Shown here: piece by piece, positions 35,185 to 45,000 of the stretch
Layout: the number at the start of each line of letters is the position of its first letter
How positions within the stretch are numbered: position 1 is the stretch's first letter
From: an uncultured Celeribacter sp.
GTDB taxonomy: Bacteria > Pseudomonadota > Alphaproteobacteria > Rhodobacterales > Rhodobacteraceae
Direction of reading: 5' to 3'
DNA: 64,000 bases
NCBI RefSeq assembly: GCF_963675965.1
Contig: NZ_OY780935.1
Location: 496,001 to 560,000, forward strand
Translations under genes and position numbers: made by a program
The notes under the pieces: model-generated
Databases searched by the model: none
Told to the model about the DNA's origin: nothing
What the model saw: only the letters and a program-made list of their open reading frames with translations

Positions 35185-35664
35185 TACAGCATGGCGAGGG
35201 CTTCGTCCGGGGCGGCAAACCGGAAAGGAAAACCGTTTATTATCAAAGATATTTGGGCGACATTGCGCGCCCCATCCGCCAGAGCCAAAATCCCAGCTAA
35301 GACAGGATTTGGCAGAAAGACCCTTCGAGGTCTTTTTTCGTTTCTGACATGCACATGCTCTCTGACCGTATAATGCGGATTGCTTCAGACAGCCTGTCCC
35401 CACCGGTCTCGGCTTATCGATGAATTATCCTGATCTCAGAGCCTTGCAGCGGCCCAATGCGATGAGGACGCTCCTCTGCCCTGCGCACAGGCTCTGCTCT
35501 GGCGGTACACGCAATCCCCGAGCCGTTCACCGCTTTCACTCAGGGTTTTCGAAAGACATACGCCATACCTGCAAGGTATCAAAAAATGCTCTTCGGATTA
35601 TTGTATTCGCCTCAGATATTGGCGCATCTTCCAGCAGCAATCGCCATTTCTGGGAGGAACCATT
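35185..35664. other. Upstream region of the intradiol operon
   Basis: About 480 bases without a convincing gene. The last 100 bases hold an ATAC-N7-GTAT palindrome (35565-35579) and the ribosome site GGGAGGA before the dioxygenase ATG; nothing else was recognised. Confidence 0.5.
35565..35579. promoter_or_regulatory. LysR-type operator, ATAC-N7-GTAT
   Basis: ATACCTGCAAGGTAT is a perfect 6+3+6 palindrome. It fits exactly the ATAC-N7-GTAT consensus known for CatM/BenM-type LysR regulators of catechol genes. It lies 86 bases before the intradiol dioxygenase ATG, a normal distance for the LysR recognition site. The LysR gene at the end of the same gene group is the likely ligand-sensing partner. 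Confidence 0.72.
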
Positions 35665-36534
35665 ATGCGCAACATCACAATCGAGAATATTACCGACGCC
35701 GTTATCAACTCCATGGATGCCGATATTCCGGCCCGCAACATGGAAATCATGAAAGCCGCACTGAAGCACGTGCACGAGTTCATGAAAGAGGTTAATCTGA
35801 CCTACGACGAATGGCTCGAAGCTATGGAATGGATGCGGCGCGCAGGCGAAATTTCCAGCGACGCACGCAACGAATTCATTCTGATTTCAGACATCATCGG
35901 CGTCGAGGTTCTGGCCGATATGCTCGATAAGAAACCGACCCACAACGAGACCATTTCGACCATTCTCGGTCCGTTCTATCGTGAAAATCCACCGGTTCTT
36001 CCGAAAGGTGCCTCGATCATCCAAAAAGATTTCGAAGGTCAGGAAACCGTTCGCGTCACCGGGACGATCCGCGACACCGATGGCAACCCCGTGCCGGGCG
36101 TGACCATGGATGTCTGGGAAGATGCACCCAATGGGCTCTATGAACAACAGGACCCGGATCAGCCGGACTACAACCTGCGTGGCCGCTTTGTGACCGGCGA
36201 AGACGGCAGCTATGACTTCGTCGCCATCCGCCCGGTGCCCTACCCGATCCCCTATGATGGCGCAGCTGGCGAGCTTTTGAAGTACATGGGTCACCACCCG
36301 TGGCGCCCCGGTCACGTCCACTTCATGATCATGAAAGAGGGCTACAAGACCCTGATTTCGCAGATCTACGACAGCACCACCGAGTATCTCGACAACGACA
36401 GTGTCTTTGGCGTGAAAGAAGATCTGATCGGCGACATGAAACCCGCTCCCGAAGGTGCGGATACCGATCTGGTCATGACCTTCGACTTCGTCATTCGCAA
36501 TGATGCGGTGGTCGAAACCGTCGCGGCCGAGTGA
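35665..36534 (+). CDS. Intradiol ring-cleavage dioxygenase (catechol / hydroxyquinol 1,2-dioxygenase)
   Basis: A 289-residue non-heme Fe(III) enzyme that cleaves catechol-type rings between the hydroxyls. The N-terminal helical dimer domain covers about residues 1-100 ('ISDIIGVEVLADMLD'), and then the beta-sandwich follows. Iron ligands are visible as tyrosines in 'APNGLYEQQDP' and 'RPVPYPIPYDG' and histidines in 'RPGHVHFMI'. Both hydroxyquinol and catechol enzymes share this layout; the muconate cycloisomerase next door makes catechol 1,2-dioxygenase slightly more likely. The ribosome site GGGAGGA lies close to the ATG. Confidence 0.9.
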   Translation: MRNITIENITDAVINSMDADIPARNMEIMKAALKHVHEFMKEVNLTYDEWLEAMEWMRRAGEISSDARNEFILISDIIGVEVLADMLDKKPTHNETISTILGPFYRENPPVLPKGASIIQKDFEGQETVRVTGTIRDTDGNPVPGVTMDVWEDAPNGLYEQQDPDQPDYNLRGRFVTGEDGSYDFVAIRPVPYPIPYDGAAGELLKYMGHHPWRPGHVHFMIMKEGYKTLISQIYDSTTEYLDNDSVFGVKEDLIGDMKPAPEGADTDLVMTFDFVIRNDAVVETVAAE

Positions 36535-36560
36535 TCGGCCTGACACACGACGACAACGGG

Positions 36561-36584
36561 AAAGGGCCATTTCACAGGCCCTTT
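36561..36584 (+). terminator. Hairpin with T-run inside the intradiol operon
   Basis: AAAGGGCC (36561-36568) pairs with GGCCCTTT (36577-36584) and is followed by CTTGTT. It stands 27 bases after the dioxygenase stop and before the cycloisomerase, so it may lower expression of the downstream genes relative to the dioxygenase. Confidence 0.65.
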
Positions 36585-36714
36585 CTTGTTCGGGACTGGC
36601 GGGCCGCGCCCTGCCGCTTCCCGACCTTTAACCGTCCACGAAACCGACATCGGATTTGCCATGAACACGCCCCTCGCCTCCCGCACTGTGACCGGCCCCG
36701 ACCAGGGGGATCTG

Positions 36715-37839
36715 ATGGAGGCCACCCGCATCCGTCAGGTGACCTCCTGGATCATCGAGGCGCCCACACGACGCAAACACAAGCTGTCGAACACCTCGAT
36801 TAATCATCAGGGGTATGTCTTCGTACGCGTCACGCTCGAAAACGGTGTCGAAGGTTTTGGCGAAGCGGCAACGTTGGGCGGTCCTCGCTGGGCCGAAGAA
36901 AGCGTCGAGGCGATGAAGGCCAATATCGACACCTATCTGGCCCCCGCGCTGACCGGCAAACCCGCCTGCCTGCCGGAACTGGCCGCAGGTGAAATGGCCA
37001 AGGCCTGCAAACGCAACTACGCGGCCAAATCCGCAGTCGACACGGCACTTTTAGATGCCACCGGTAAAACCCTTGGACTGCCCGTGCATGTGTTGCTCGG
37101 CGGCGCTCGTCGCACGTCGTTTTCCGCGATCTGGGCGCTGGCCTCGGGCGATGCAGTCCAGGAGGTCGAAGAAGCAAAGGGCATGATCGAAAAGGGCTGG
37201 TTCAACCGCTTTAAAATCAAGCTGGGATTCGCCGATCCGAAAACCGATCTGGATCGTCTGGCCGCGCTGCAAAAGGCCTTGCCCGAAGGCACCGAAATCA
37301 TCGCCGATGTCAATCAGGGCTGGTCGGAAGCCGATTTCATCCGCTACATCCCCCGTCTGGCCGATCTGGGCGTCAGCCTGATCGAACAGCCTTTGCCCGC
37401 CGGTCAAATGGCGGGCATGGCGCGCATCGCAGCGCGGTCCCCGATCCCGATCATGATGGATGAAGGCGTCTTCACGCTGGAAGAAGCCTTCGACGGCTGC
37501 CAGCGCGCAGCGGGGTCGGTCCTGTCGCTGAAATTGTGCAAACATGGCGGGCTTCACCAACTCAAACAGGTGGCCGCCGTGGCACAGGCCGCCGGTGTAG
37601 AACTTTACGGAGGCTGCCTGCTGGAAAGCTCCGTGGGCGCCGCAGCCCACCTGCATGCCTTTGCCACATTGCCCGCACTGCAATGGGGCACCGAACATTT
37701 CGGTCCGAAAATCCTGATTGAGGATCTGTGCCGCAACGGGCTGAAGTATGAGAATTTCGAGGTGCATTTGCCCGAGGGCCCGGGTCTTGGCGTCACGCCG
37801 GATCTGGACCTGATCGAGAAATACGCCCGCAAAGACTGA
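36715..37839 (+). CDS. Muconate cycloisomerase family protein
   Basis: A 374-residue enolase-superfamily enzyme that lactonises cis,cis-muconate. The catalytic lysine pair is in 'FNRFKIKLGF', the metal ligands in 'EIIADVNQGW', 'SLIEQPLPAG' and 'PIMMDEGVFT', and the second lysine in 'SLKLCKHGG'. I use the ATG at 36715 because AGGGGG lies just upstream and the length is then exactly that of the family; an ATG at 36661 would add 18 residues. It acts directly after the intradiol dioxygenase. Confidence 0.9.
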   Translation: MEATRIRQVTSWIIEAPTRRKHKLSNTSINHQGYVFVRVTLENGVEGFGEAATLGGPRWAEESVEAMKANIDTYLAPALTGKPACLPELAAGEMAKACKRNYAAKSAVDTALLDATGKTLGLPVHVLLGGARRTSFSAIWALASGDAVQEVEEAKGMIEKGWFNRFKIKLGFADPKTDLDRLAALQKALPEGTEIIADVNQGWSEADFIRYIPRLADLGVSLIEQPLPAGQMAGMARIAARSPIPIMMDEGVFTLEEAFDGCQRAAGSVLSLKLCKHGGLHQLKQVAAVAQAAGVELYGGCLLESSVGAAAHLHAFATLPALQWGTEHFGPKILIEDLCRNGLKYENFEVHLPEGPGLGVTPDLDLIEKYARKD

Positions 37840-37849
37840 AGGACAGACC

Positions 37850-38239
37850 ATGACAAGCAACCTGCGTGTCCGCTTTGAGGACATGGGTCGGAAAATGGCC
37901 GAAAAGCCGCATCTGAAACGGCTCGGCGCCCTGTTTTCCGAAACCGTTCTGATCGAAGTGGACGGAAACGAATATTATCTGGCCTTTCACCGGGGCGCGC
38001 TCGAACGCGTCACCGAGGGGCCGAGCCGTCAAACCCCCTGGCGCTTTGCGATCCGGGTCGACGGTGAAGCTCTGGACAAATTCTGGGCCCCGATCCCCGA
38101 GCCGTCGTTTCATGACATTTTCGGCTTTGTGAAAACGGGACGCGGCCGGATCGAAGGCGACATTCTGGTGCTGGTGAAAAACCTGCGTTTCTTCAAGGAA
38201 TTCATGGCGCTCGGTCGCCGCGAGGAGGGTCAGGCATGA
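37850..38239 (+). CDS. SCP2-like sterol-carrier-domain protein
   Basis: A 129-residue protein with the alpha/beta layout of the SCP2 fold ('TVLIEVDGNEYYLAFHRGA', 'TPWRFAIRVDGEALDKFW', 'ILVLVKNLRFFKEFMAL'). Catalytic residues are not seen. Its stop overlaps the start of the alpha/beta hydrolase by four bases, so the two are coupled. The role in aromatic-ring breakdown is unknown; binding of a hydrophobic or lactone intermediate is possible but unproven. Confidence 0.65.
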   Translation: MTSNLRVRFEDMGRKMAEKPHLKRLGALFSETVLIEVDGNEYYLAFHRGALERVTEGPSRQTPWRFAIRVDGEALDKFWAPIPEPSFHDIFGFVKTGRGRIEGDILVLVKNLRFFKEFMALGRREEGQA

Positions 38240-39084
38240 GCGCACAACCCAATTACGAACCGATCATCGGCCGCTATGTCACCATCGAGGTGCAGGGCCG
38301 CAGCTACCGCGTCTTTGTCGAGGAAGCCGGGCAAGGCCAGCCGGTGATCTGTTTTCACACCGCAGGCGCTGACAGCCGTCAATGGCGTCACATCATGAAT
38401 GATGCAGAGCTGACCGCCAAGTATCGCTTCATCGCACCCGACCTGCCGTGGCACGGGAAATCCCTGCCCCCGGAAGGTTTCGAGGAAGAAGAATACCTGC
38501 TGACCACCGATGTCTATGTCGAAACGGTGCTCAAACTGGTCGAGGCACTGGCGCTTGAAAACCCGATCTACGCGGGCTGTTCCATGGGCGGACGCATCGC
38601 GCTGCAACTGGCACTCAACAATCCCGAGCCGTTCAAAGGGTTCATCGCCATTGAGGCCTCGGATTTCCAGCCGGCGTGGTATGACATCGACTGGTTCCAC
38701 CGTCCCGATGCCCATGGCGGCGAAATGGGCGCGGCGCTCGTGTCGGCCAATATCGCCCCGCAAGGTCCCAAGGCCGAACGCTGGAACACCCAATGGATGT
38801 TCATGCAATCGGGCCCGGGCGTATTCCGCGGCGACCTGAATTTCTACACCAAGGACGACAGCCTTGTCGGCAAGCTCGGCGGTATCGACACCTCTGAAAA
38901 GCCGGTGCACATCATGGTCGGCACCTATGACATGACCTGCACGCCCGAGGATGCCAAGCGCACTGCGGATCAGATCCCTGGCGCCACCCTTGCCGTTATG
39001 GAAGGGATCGGGCATTTTCCCATGAGTGAAAACCCGGCCACCTTCCGCCCGCATTTCGTCGAAGCACTCGCGAAAATGGGCTGA
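38236..39084 (+). CDS. Alpha/beta hydrolase, possible enol-lactone hydrolase
   Basis: A 282-residue alpha/beta-fold hydrolase. The nucleophile elbow is 'IYAGCSMGGRIAL' (G-C-S-M-G), the acid aspartate is in 'VGTYDMTCTP' and the histidine in 'GIGHFPMSENP'. Position after muconate cycloisomerase suggests action on a muconolactone or enol-lactone, in place of a catD-type enzyme, but it is longer than classical 3-oxoadipate enol-lactonases and diverges from them. No muconolactone isomerase (catC) gene is present. Confidence 0.82.
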   Translation: MSAQPNYEPIIGRYVTIEVQGRSYRVFVEEAGQGQPVICFHTAGADSRQWRHIMNDAELTAKYRFIAPDLPWHGKSLPPEGFEEEEYLLTTDVYVETVLKLVEALALENPIYAGCSMGGRIALQLALNNPEPFKGFIAIEASDFQPAWYDIDWFHRPDAHGGEMGAALVSANIAPQGPKAERWNTQWMFMQSGPGVFRGDLNFYTKDDSLVGKLGGIDTSEKPVHIMVGTYDMTCTPEDAKRTADQIPGATLAVMEGIGHFPMSENPATFRPHFVEALAKMG

Positions 39085-39104
39085 GGCGGCCTGCGAGGCC
39101 TCTC

Positions 39105-40001
39105 TTGGAATTCAGACGTCTGAAATATTTTATCGCCGTGGCCGAAGAACTCCACTTCGGCCGCGCCGCGGCGCGTCTGGGCATGGCGCAACCACCGCTG
39201 TCGCGCCAGATCGCCGCGCTTGAAGACCAGCTTGGCGTCAAGCTGTTCGACCGCAGCCGCAACCAGGTGCGCCTCACCGAAGCCGGATCGGTACTGCTGG
39301 AACGTGCCCGCGACATCCTTGCCGATCTCGACAGTGCCTATCGCGAAGCTACACTCATTGGTCAAGGCGGCGCAGGGCGTCTTCGCATCGCCTTTGTCGG
39401 CTCTGCCACCCATGGCCCCCTGCCGACGCTGATCAAATCCTACCGGACACATTACCCCAATGTGGATCTGTCGCTGTCCTCGATGAACAATGCCGAACTG
39501 GAACGCGCCCTGATCCAGCGTGATATCGATATTGCCGTGGCGCGACCTCGTCTGGCGGGCGAAGAATTCCGTTCCTATGAGTTGCATCACGAACCGCTGA
39601 TCCTTGCCTGTCCCAGCGGCACCGATTGCGCACGCACCACCGCTAAGGTGAATCTGGGCGATCTTTCCGATCAAACCTTCATCCTCTATCCACGCAGGCC
39701 CCGACCCTCTTTCGCGGATTTCATCCTCAAGGTCTGCGCCGAAGAGGGCTTTGCCCCCAGAGAGCAGATCTTTGCGCAGGACTATCAGACCGCCATTTCG
39801 CTTGTCGCGGTGGGGGTCGGTCTGGCCATGGTTCCCGAAAGCGTCTCGGATTCACGCCACACCGGCGTGACCTTCCGGCACTACGAAGGCCGGAACCCCG
39901 GCACATCTCTGACCGTGCATGCCCGGCTCGACAACCGCAAACCTCAGGTGCTGCATTTCTTCGATCTGCTCAAAACCTTCACCCGCAAACTCAAAGACTG
40001 A
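39105..40001 (+). CDS. LysR-family regulator of the intradiol genes
   Basis: A 298-residue LysR-type regulator starting from a TTG codon with GAGG seven bases upstream. The helix-turn-helix 'LHFGRAAARLGMAQPPLSRQIAALE' and linker 'LFDRSRNQVRLTEAG' are canonical and close to the CatM/BenM/CatR subgroup. The effector domain follows. It is the last gene of the cluster and probably binds the ATAC-N7-GTAT site at 35565. A muconate-like inducer is the usual ligand of this subgroup. Confidence 0.9.
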   Translation: MEFRRLKYFIAVAEELHFGRAAARLGMAQPPLSRQIAALEDQLGVKLFDRSRNQVRLTEAGSVLLERARDILADLDSAYREATLIGQGGAGRLRIAFVGSATHGPLPTLIKSYRTHYPNVDLSLSSMNNAELERALIQRDIDIAVARPRLAGEEFRSYELHHEPLILACPSGTDCARTTAKVNLGDLSDQTFILYPRRPRPSFADFILKVCAEEGFAPREQIFAQDYQTAISLVAVGVGLAMVPESVSDSRHTGVTFRHYEGRNPGTSLTVHARLDNRKPQVLHFFDLLKTFTRKLKD

Positions 40002-40029
40002 GCGGGAATGCTGCCGCCCCCATCGCAGC

Positions 40030-40056
40030 AAAAAAGCGACCGTGAAATACGGTCGC
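40030..40056 (-). terminator. Terminator of the minus-strand purine operon
   Basis: On the minus strand GCGACCGT (40056-40049) pairs with ACGGTCGC (40043-40036) around a five-base loop, followed by TTTTTT (40035-40030). It lies 30 bases past the aldehyde dehydrogenase stop. Confidence 0.85.
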
Positions 40057-40084
40057 CTTCCTGCCGCGTGATGGTTTCAGGGGA

Positions 40085-41593
40085 TCAAACCACCATGCAA
40101 ACGGTCTTGTTTTCCAGATAATTGTCGAGACCCTGCGCGCCGTTTTCCACGCCCCAACCCGAGGTTTTCATACCGCCCTTGGGCAGTTCCGGCGAGAAAT
40201 AGCTGTGGCAGTTCACCCACACCGTGCCGGCGCGGACCGCGGCAGACAGGCGATGTGCTCGCGACAGGCTTTCGGTCCAGACCGAGGCGGCCAGCCCATA
40301 GTCGGTGTCATTGGCCAGATCGATCACCTCTTCCGGATCGTCAAAGGGTGTCAGTGCCGTCACCGGTCCAAAGATCTCTTCGCGCATCACCGCCATATCC
40401 GGGCGCACATTGGCCAGAACGGTCGGCGTGAAAAAAGCCGGATGATCCGGATCAATGTCACCACCGGCCAGTTTCTCGGCACCATCGGCCAGCCCGCCCG
40501 CCACATAAGAGGCCACCCGCGCCGCATGTTCGGGATTGACCAGCGGCCCAAGATCAGACTGCGGGTCCAGCCCATGCCCCAGTTGAAAGCCGCCTGCGGC
40601 CTTGGCAAAATTTTCGGCAAAGGCGTCATAGATCCCGCGCTGCACATAGACCCGCGAGCTGGCCACGCAGACCTGCCCCGAATTGGAAAAGATGCCACGC
40701 GCCACGCCCGGAACCGCCAAATCCAGATCCGCGTCATCCATCACGATCGCGGGCGATTTCCCGCCCAGCTCAAGTGTCAGTTTCTTGAGATTGACCTGCG
40801 CCGAAGACAACAGATGGCGCCCGATTTCCGTAGAACCGGTGAAGGCAACCTTGGCGACCTTAGAATGGGTGCCGAGCGCCTCGCCCAGATCATGGCCAAA
40901 GCCGGTCACGAGGTTCACCACTCCCGCCGGCACACCGGCCTCTTCGATCAGTTCGCACAGGCGCACGGCGGTGAGCGAGGTTTCCTCAGCCGGTTTCAAA
41001 ACCACCGTGCAGCCCGCGCAAAGTGCCGGTGCCAGCTTCATCGCCACCATTAACAGCGGCGAATTCCACGGCACGATGGCGGCCACCACCCCCACCGGTT
41101 CGCGCCGGGTGTAGGCCATGACCTGTTTGCCTTCGGGTGCATAGCCGATCGAGGGGGTGATCGTCTGCCCGCCCAGTTTCGTCGCATAGCCTGCATAATA
41201 GCGAAACTGCGCAATCGCGCCGTTCATTTCGCCAAAGCGTGCCGTAGCATAGGTTTTGCCCTGATCGAGGCTTTCCAACTCGGCCAGTTCATCGGCATGG
41301 GCTTCGATCAGATCGGAGATCTTCCACAGCAGCGCCTGACGTGCAGCTGGCAACATCCCGGCCCAGGCCGGAGACTTCAGCGCCTCTGTGGCCGCCGTCA
41401 CGGCGGCATCCGCCTCAGGCTGAGCGGCGCGCGACAGATGGGTCAGCACCGCGCCGGTGGCCGGATCGCGGCTCTCAAAGGTTGCGGGCAACACCTGCCA
41501 GTCACCGCCAATCCAGACCGGCTGAACCTTGCGGGCCAGAAATTTCTGCGCCCCTTCGGTTTTGGGCGCATGGGGGGAAACTGTGATCGTCAT
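40085..41593 (-). CDS. NAD(P)-dependent aldehyde dehydrogenase
   Basis: A 502-residue ALDH-superfamily enzyme. The catalytic cysteine is in 'NSGQVCVASSRVYV', the glutamate in 'LTLELGGKSPAIV' and the cofactor loop in 'AFTGSTEIGRHLL'. 'EEIFGPV' and the C-terminal 'NYLENKTV' are normal. It ends the minus-strand purine operon and its ATG overlaps the [2Fe-2S] subunit stop by four bases. An aldehyde released by the upstream TPP enzyme or oxidases is a sensible substrate, but this is inferred. Confidence 0.94.
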   Translation of the reverse strand: MTITVSPHAPKTEGAQKFLARKVQPVWIGGDWQVLPATFESRDPATGAVLTHLSRAAQPEADAAVTAATEALKSPAWAGMLPAARQALLWKISDLIEAHADELAELESLDQGKTYATARFGEMNGAIAQFRYYAGYATKLGGQTITPSIGYAPEGKQVMAYTRREPVGVVAAIVPWNSPLLMVAMKLAPALCAGCTVVLKPAEETSLTAVRLCELIEEAGVPAGVVNLVTGFGHDLGEALGTHSKVAKVAFTGSTEIGRHLLSSAQVNLKKLTLELGGKSPAIVMDDADLDLAVPGVARGIFSNSGQVCVASSRVYVQRGIYDAFAENFAKAAGGFQLGHGLDPQSDLGPLVNPEHAARVASYVAGGLADGAEKLAGGDIDPDHPAFFTPTVLANVRPDMAVMREEIFGPVTALTPFDDPEEVIDLANDTDYGLAASVWTESLSRAHRLSAAVRAGTVWVNCHSYFSPELPKGGMKTSGWGVENGAQGLDNYLENKTVCMVV

Positions 41594-42054
41594 CTCTGGT
41601 CGTCCTTTTGCATGTCCCGCGCGCGTTTCGCGCCGCGCAGAATCGAATGATAGCCGGTGCAGCGGCAGATATTGCCCTCCAGCGCTTCGGCAATCGCGTC
41701 GTCATCGGGGTGATGCTGCGCGGACAGCAACCCGGCAAGGGTCATCATCACCCCCGGCGCACAATAGCCGCATTGAAAGCCGTTTTCGATTTCCATCGCG
41801 TGGATCAGCCGCTTGCCCACGGGTGTGTTCTTCAGCCCTTCGATCGTGGTGATCTCAGCGCCTTCGATCTGCCAGCCCATCAGCAGGCAGGCACTGATCG
41901 GCGCGCCATCACGCAGCACGGTACAGGCACCGCAGCGGCCGATTTCGCAGCCGCGTTTGGTGCCCGTGGCGCCAAGCCGCTCGCGCAGTGTCGTCAACAG
42001 GATCTCATCCGCACCGATCTCGGCGGGCGTGCCATTCAAGGTGAAACGGATCAT
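41590..42054 (-). CDS. [2Fe-2S] subunit of a molybdenum hydroxylase
   Basis: A 154-residue two-domain ferredoxin of the CoxS/XdhA type. The N-terminal plant-type cluster is bound by cysteines in 'GCEIGRCGACTVL' and the C-terminal four-helix cluster by 'CGYCAPG' and 'NICRCTGYHSIL'. It passes electrons from the molybdenum centre to FAD. It overlaps both neighbours by four bases, so its stoichiometry with the fused FAD-Mo protein is translationally tied. Confidence 0.95.
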   Translation of the reverse strand: MIRFTLNGTPAEIGADEILLTTLRERLGATGTKRGCEIGRCGACTVLRDGAPISACLLMGWQIEGAEITTIEGLKNTPVGKRLIHAMEIENGFQCGYCAPGVMMTLAGLLSAQHHPDDDAIAEALEGNICRCTGYHSILRGAKRARDMQKDDQR

Positions 42055-45000
42055 GCCGCGCCCTCCATCAGATCGAGGATATGTTCCGGTGCGAAAGGCA
42101 TGACCACGGGCCAGCGCCCAAGTGCATCCGCCACGGCATTGGCAATCGCGGGGCTCACAGCCCCGATGCCAAGTTCGCCCGCACCGCGCGGTCCGAAAGG
42201 GTCGCCGGGATCCAGCCCTTCATGGGCGGTGACGCGCATTCGCTCCGGCACATCGCGCACCGTCGGCATCATATAGGTGTCAAAGTTGCACGCGACCGGA
42301 TGCCCGGCCTTCATCGGCATGTCTTCTGTCAGGGTAAAGCCCACGCCCTGCACCAGCCCGCCTTCCATTTGCCCCAGATAAGAGGCCATATCGATGACCG
42401 GCCCCGCCGCCGTGTGCAGTTCCATATCGAGCAATCGCACCATGCCGGTCACCCGGTTCACGGCGACCCGCGCCAGGGTTGCCCCGAAAGCAAAGATAAA
42501 CCGGGCGTTGCCTTTGGTGTATTCGGTCTTCGGGAACAGATAGTGCGCCTGCACCGGCGCCACATCTCCCAGATCCGCAAATCGAATGATCGGCTCTGGC
42601 ATATTGGCCCCCGCGACAGCCAGCCCGCCCGGCACGATCCGAAGCGTCTCAGCAGAACGGCCCAGAATCTGCGCCCCGCGCGCCAGAAGTGCCGCCGCAA
42701 AGCCGGGGGCCGTTTCTTCGATCCCGCGCCAGACCACATAGCCGCCGCGCGAGGCCGTGGTCGATCCGCTGTCAGGCGCTGCGCGCGTGTCGCCAAAAAT
42801 GGCGCGCACGTCCTCACGCCCGCAGCCAAGACGCGTCGCCACAGCAGCATGCACAGAGGCGATCATCCCCTGTCCGATTTCATCAAGACCGCATAGCGCC
42901 TCGATCCGCCCGTCCCGCAGGCGCAGCGCAAACTCCGCCTCGTCCTCGGGCACCGTGCCCAGACCGTTGCCCTGATAGTTGATCCCCATGCCGACCCCGG
43001 CCACCTCTTCGGGTCCCAGATCAAAGGGCTGCCAAAGCGGCGAACCGGCGGCCGCATCAAGCATTTCGAACAGCCGCTCGGACGGGGCCACCCGCTGTCC
43101 CAGCACGCCAGGGCTGCCCGGCAGACGCATATTGCGACGGCGGATCGCAATCGGGTCCAGACCAGTTGCCGCGGCCAGTCGGTCCATCTGGCATTCGATG
43201 GCAAAGGTCATCTGATTGGCGCCAAAACCGCGAAAGGCCCCGCCTGCCCCGTTGTTGGTATAGGCCAGACACCCATGGGCATGAAAGTTGGGAACCTCAT
43301 AGGGGCCGACCACATGTTCCATGGCGGTTTCCAGAACGCCCGGCGACAGCGATGCATAGGCTCCGCTGTCGGCCAGCACTTCGACCTCTTGCGCGACAAT
43401 CAAGCCCTGCGCATCGCAGCCAGTCTTCATCCGCAACCACATCGGATTGCGTTTGGTGCCGGCCTGCACGCTTTCGGCACGCGACAGATGCAGCCGCACA
43501 GGCGCCCCGGCCTTTTGCGCCAGAAGCGCCAGCGCGGGCTGAACAGTCAGCTCATCCTTGCCGCCAAAAGCCCCGCCGGTTGGCGAAGTCACGATTTTCA
43601 GAGCGTCTTCGGGCAGATCGAGAATGCGCGCCAGCTGCATGCGGTCACGCGCCCCGTGCTGCCCGCCCGCGCAGATCAGCAGGCCTTGGCCATCCGGCGC
43701 AGCCCAGCCCCCTTCGGTTTCCATGAACCCGTGCATCTGGCGCGGCGTAAAATATGTTTCTTCGACGATATGAACAGCCTTAGCCCAGCCCGCAGCCAGA
43801 TCGCCCTTGTCATGGATCACTTCGGTCACGAGATTGCCCGCCGCATGCACCGGGGTGGCCCCATCGGCCAGTGCCGCTTCGACCTGCTCCACGACCGGCA
43901 GATCCTCATATTCGACCTTGATCAGCGCGAGCGCCTGCGTGGCCGTCGCCTCATCCACCGCCGCAACCGCCGCCACGGCATCGCCGGTATAGCGCACCTT
44001 GTCCGCACAGAGCGCGGGTTGATCCTGAAACACGATGCCAAACCCGTTCAGACCGGCGATGTCACGATGCGTGACCACAGCCACGACGCCCTCAAGCGCC
44101 TCAGCGGCGCTGGTGTCAATCGAGAGGATCCGCGCATGTGCCCGCCCAGCGCGCAGAATCCGGCCAATCAGCATATCAGGCGCGCGTTTGTCGGTCAGAT
44201 AGCTCAATTCGCCCCGCACTTTTGCGGGCATATCGGGCCGGACATGCCAACGATTGCCGCCTTGCGACCCAGACACGTCTGACAGCACAGGCGGTTCAGA
44301 GGCATCGGGCCGCGCCAAGGGGGAAACGCTTTTCCGGGCGTGCATTCCCAGCATACCGACGCGAAGTGCGCGCGCAGCAACGCGTTTGCGATAGCGCGAT
44401 GTGCGAAAGGCGCAATCCGGCGCGGAGATCGTCGCTTGCAGCCGGCTCTCAAGTTCCTCAGGGGAAACATCATAGGGGCGTTGCCCCAGCAGCCAGTCTT
44501 CCACCGAACGCAGGCGTTGCGGCGGCGTGCCCCCACCGCCCACGGCCAGACGCACCTGAGCAATCTTGCCGTCCACCAGATGCATGCTGGCCGCCGAAGA
44601 AATGATCGACGCACTGAAGGCCGCCCGCAATCCAACCTTGCGCCAGGCGCTGTGGTCCAGCGGGCACAGGGTGATCGACAGAACCACACCCTGCGGCGCG
44701 GCCAGATAATCCAGTACCGGCATGGTCCCGATGGTGGTCTCCACCTGCGCGTCCAGTGCAATGAGCGCGGGAATAAGACAGCCCTTACCCCAGGCCAGAT
44801 TGCCGCCCAAAGTGGCCAGCCGCCGGATGTTCGGAGCCGCCACATCGGCACAGGCTTCAGACAACAGCGGCAGCCCGGCGTGGCGGATGTCTTCCAAAGG
44901 TGTCCCGGCACCAATCCTCAGGCCGTCAATTCCCTTGGGCAAAAAGGCCCCGATGGGCACATAGCAGGCGGGCGCACGCACCCCCTGAGAATAATCGAGC

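Noticed and set aside
34774..35403. 209-codon minus-strand frame overlapping the DUF1275 gene
   Set aside because: Only the part at 35071-35184 resembles a protein (quinone-reductase fragment); the rest is antisense to DUF1275 or noise.
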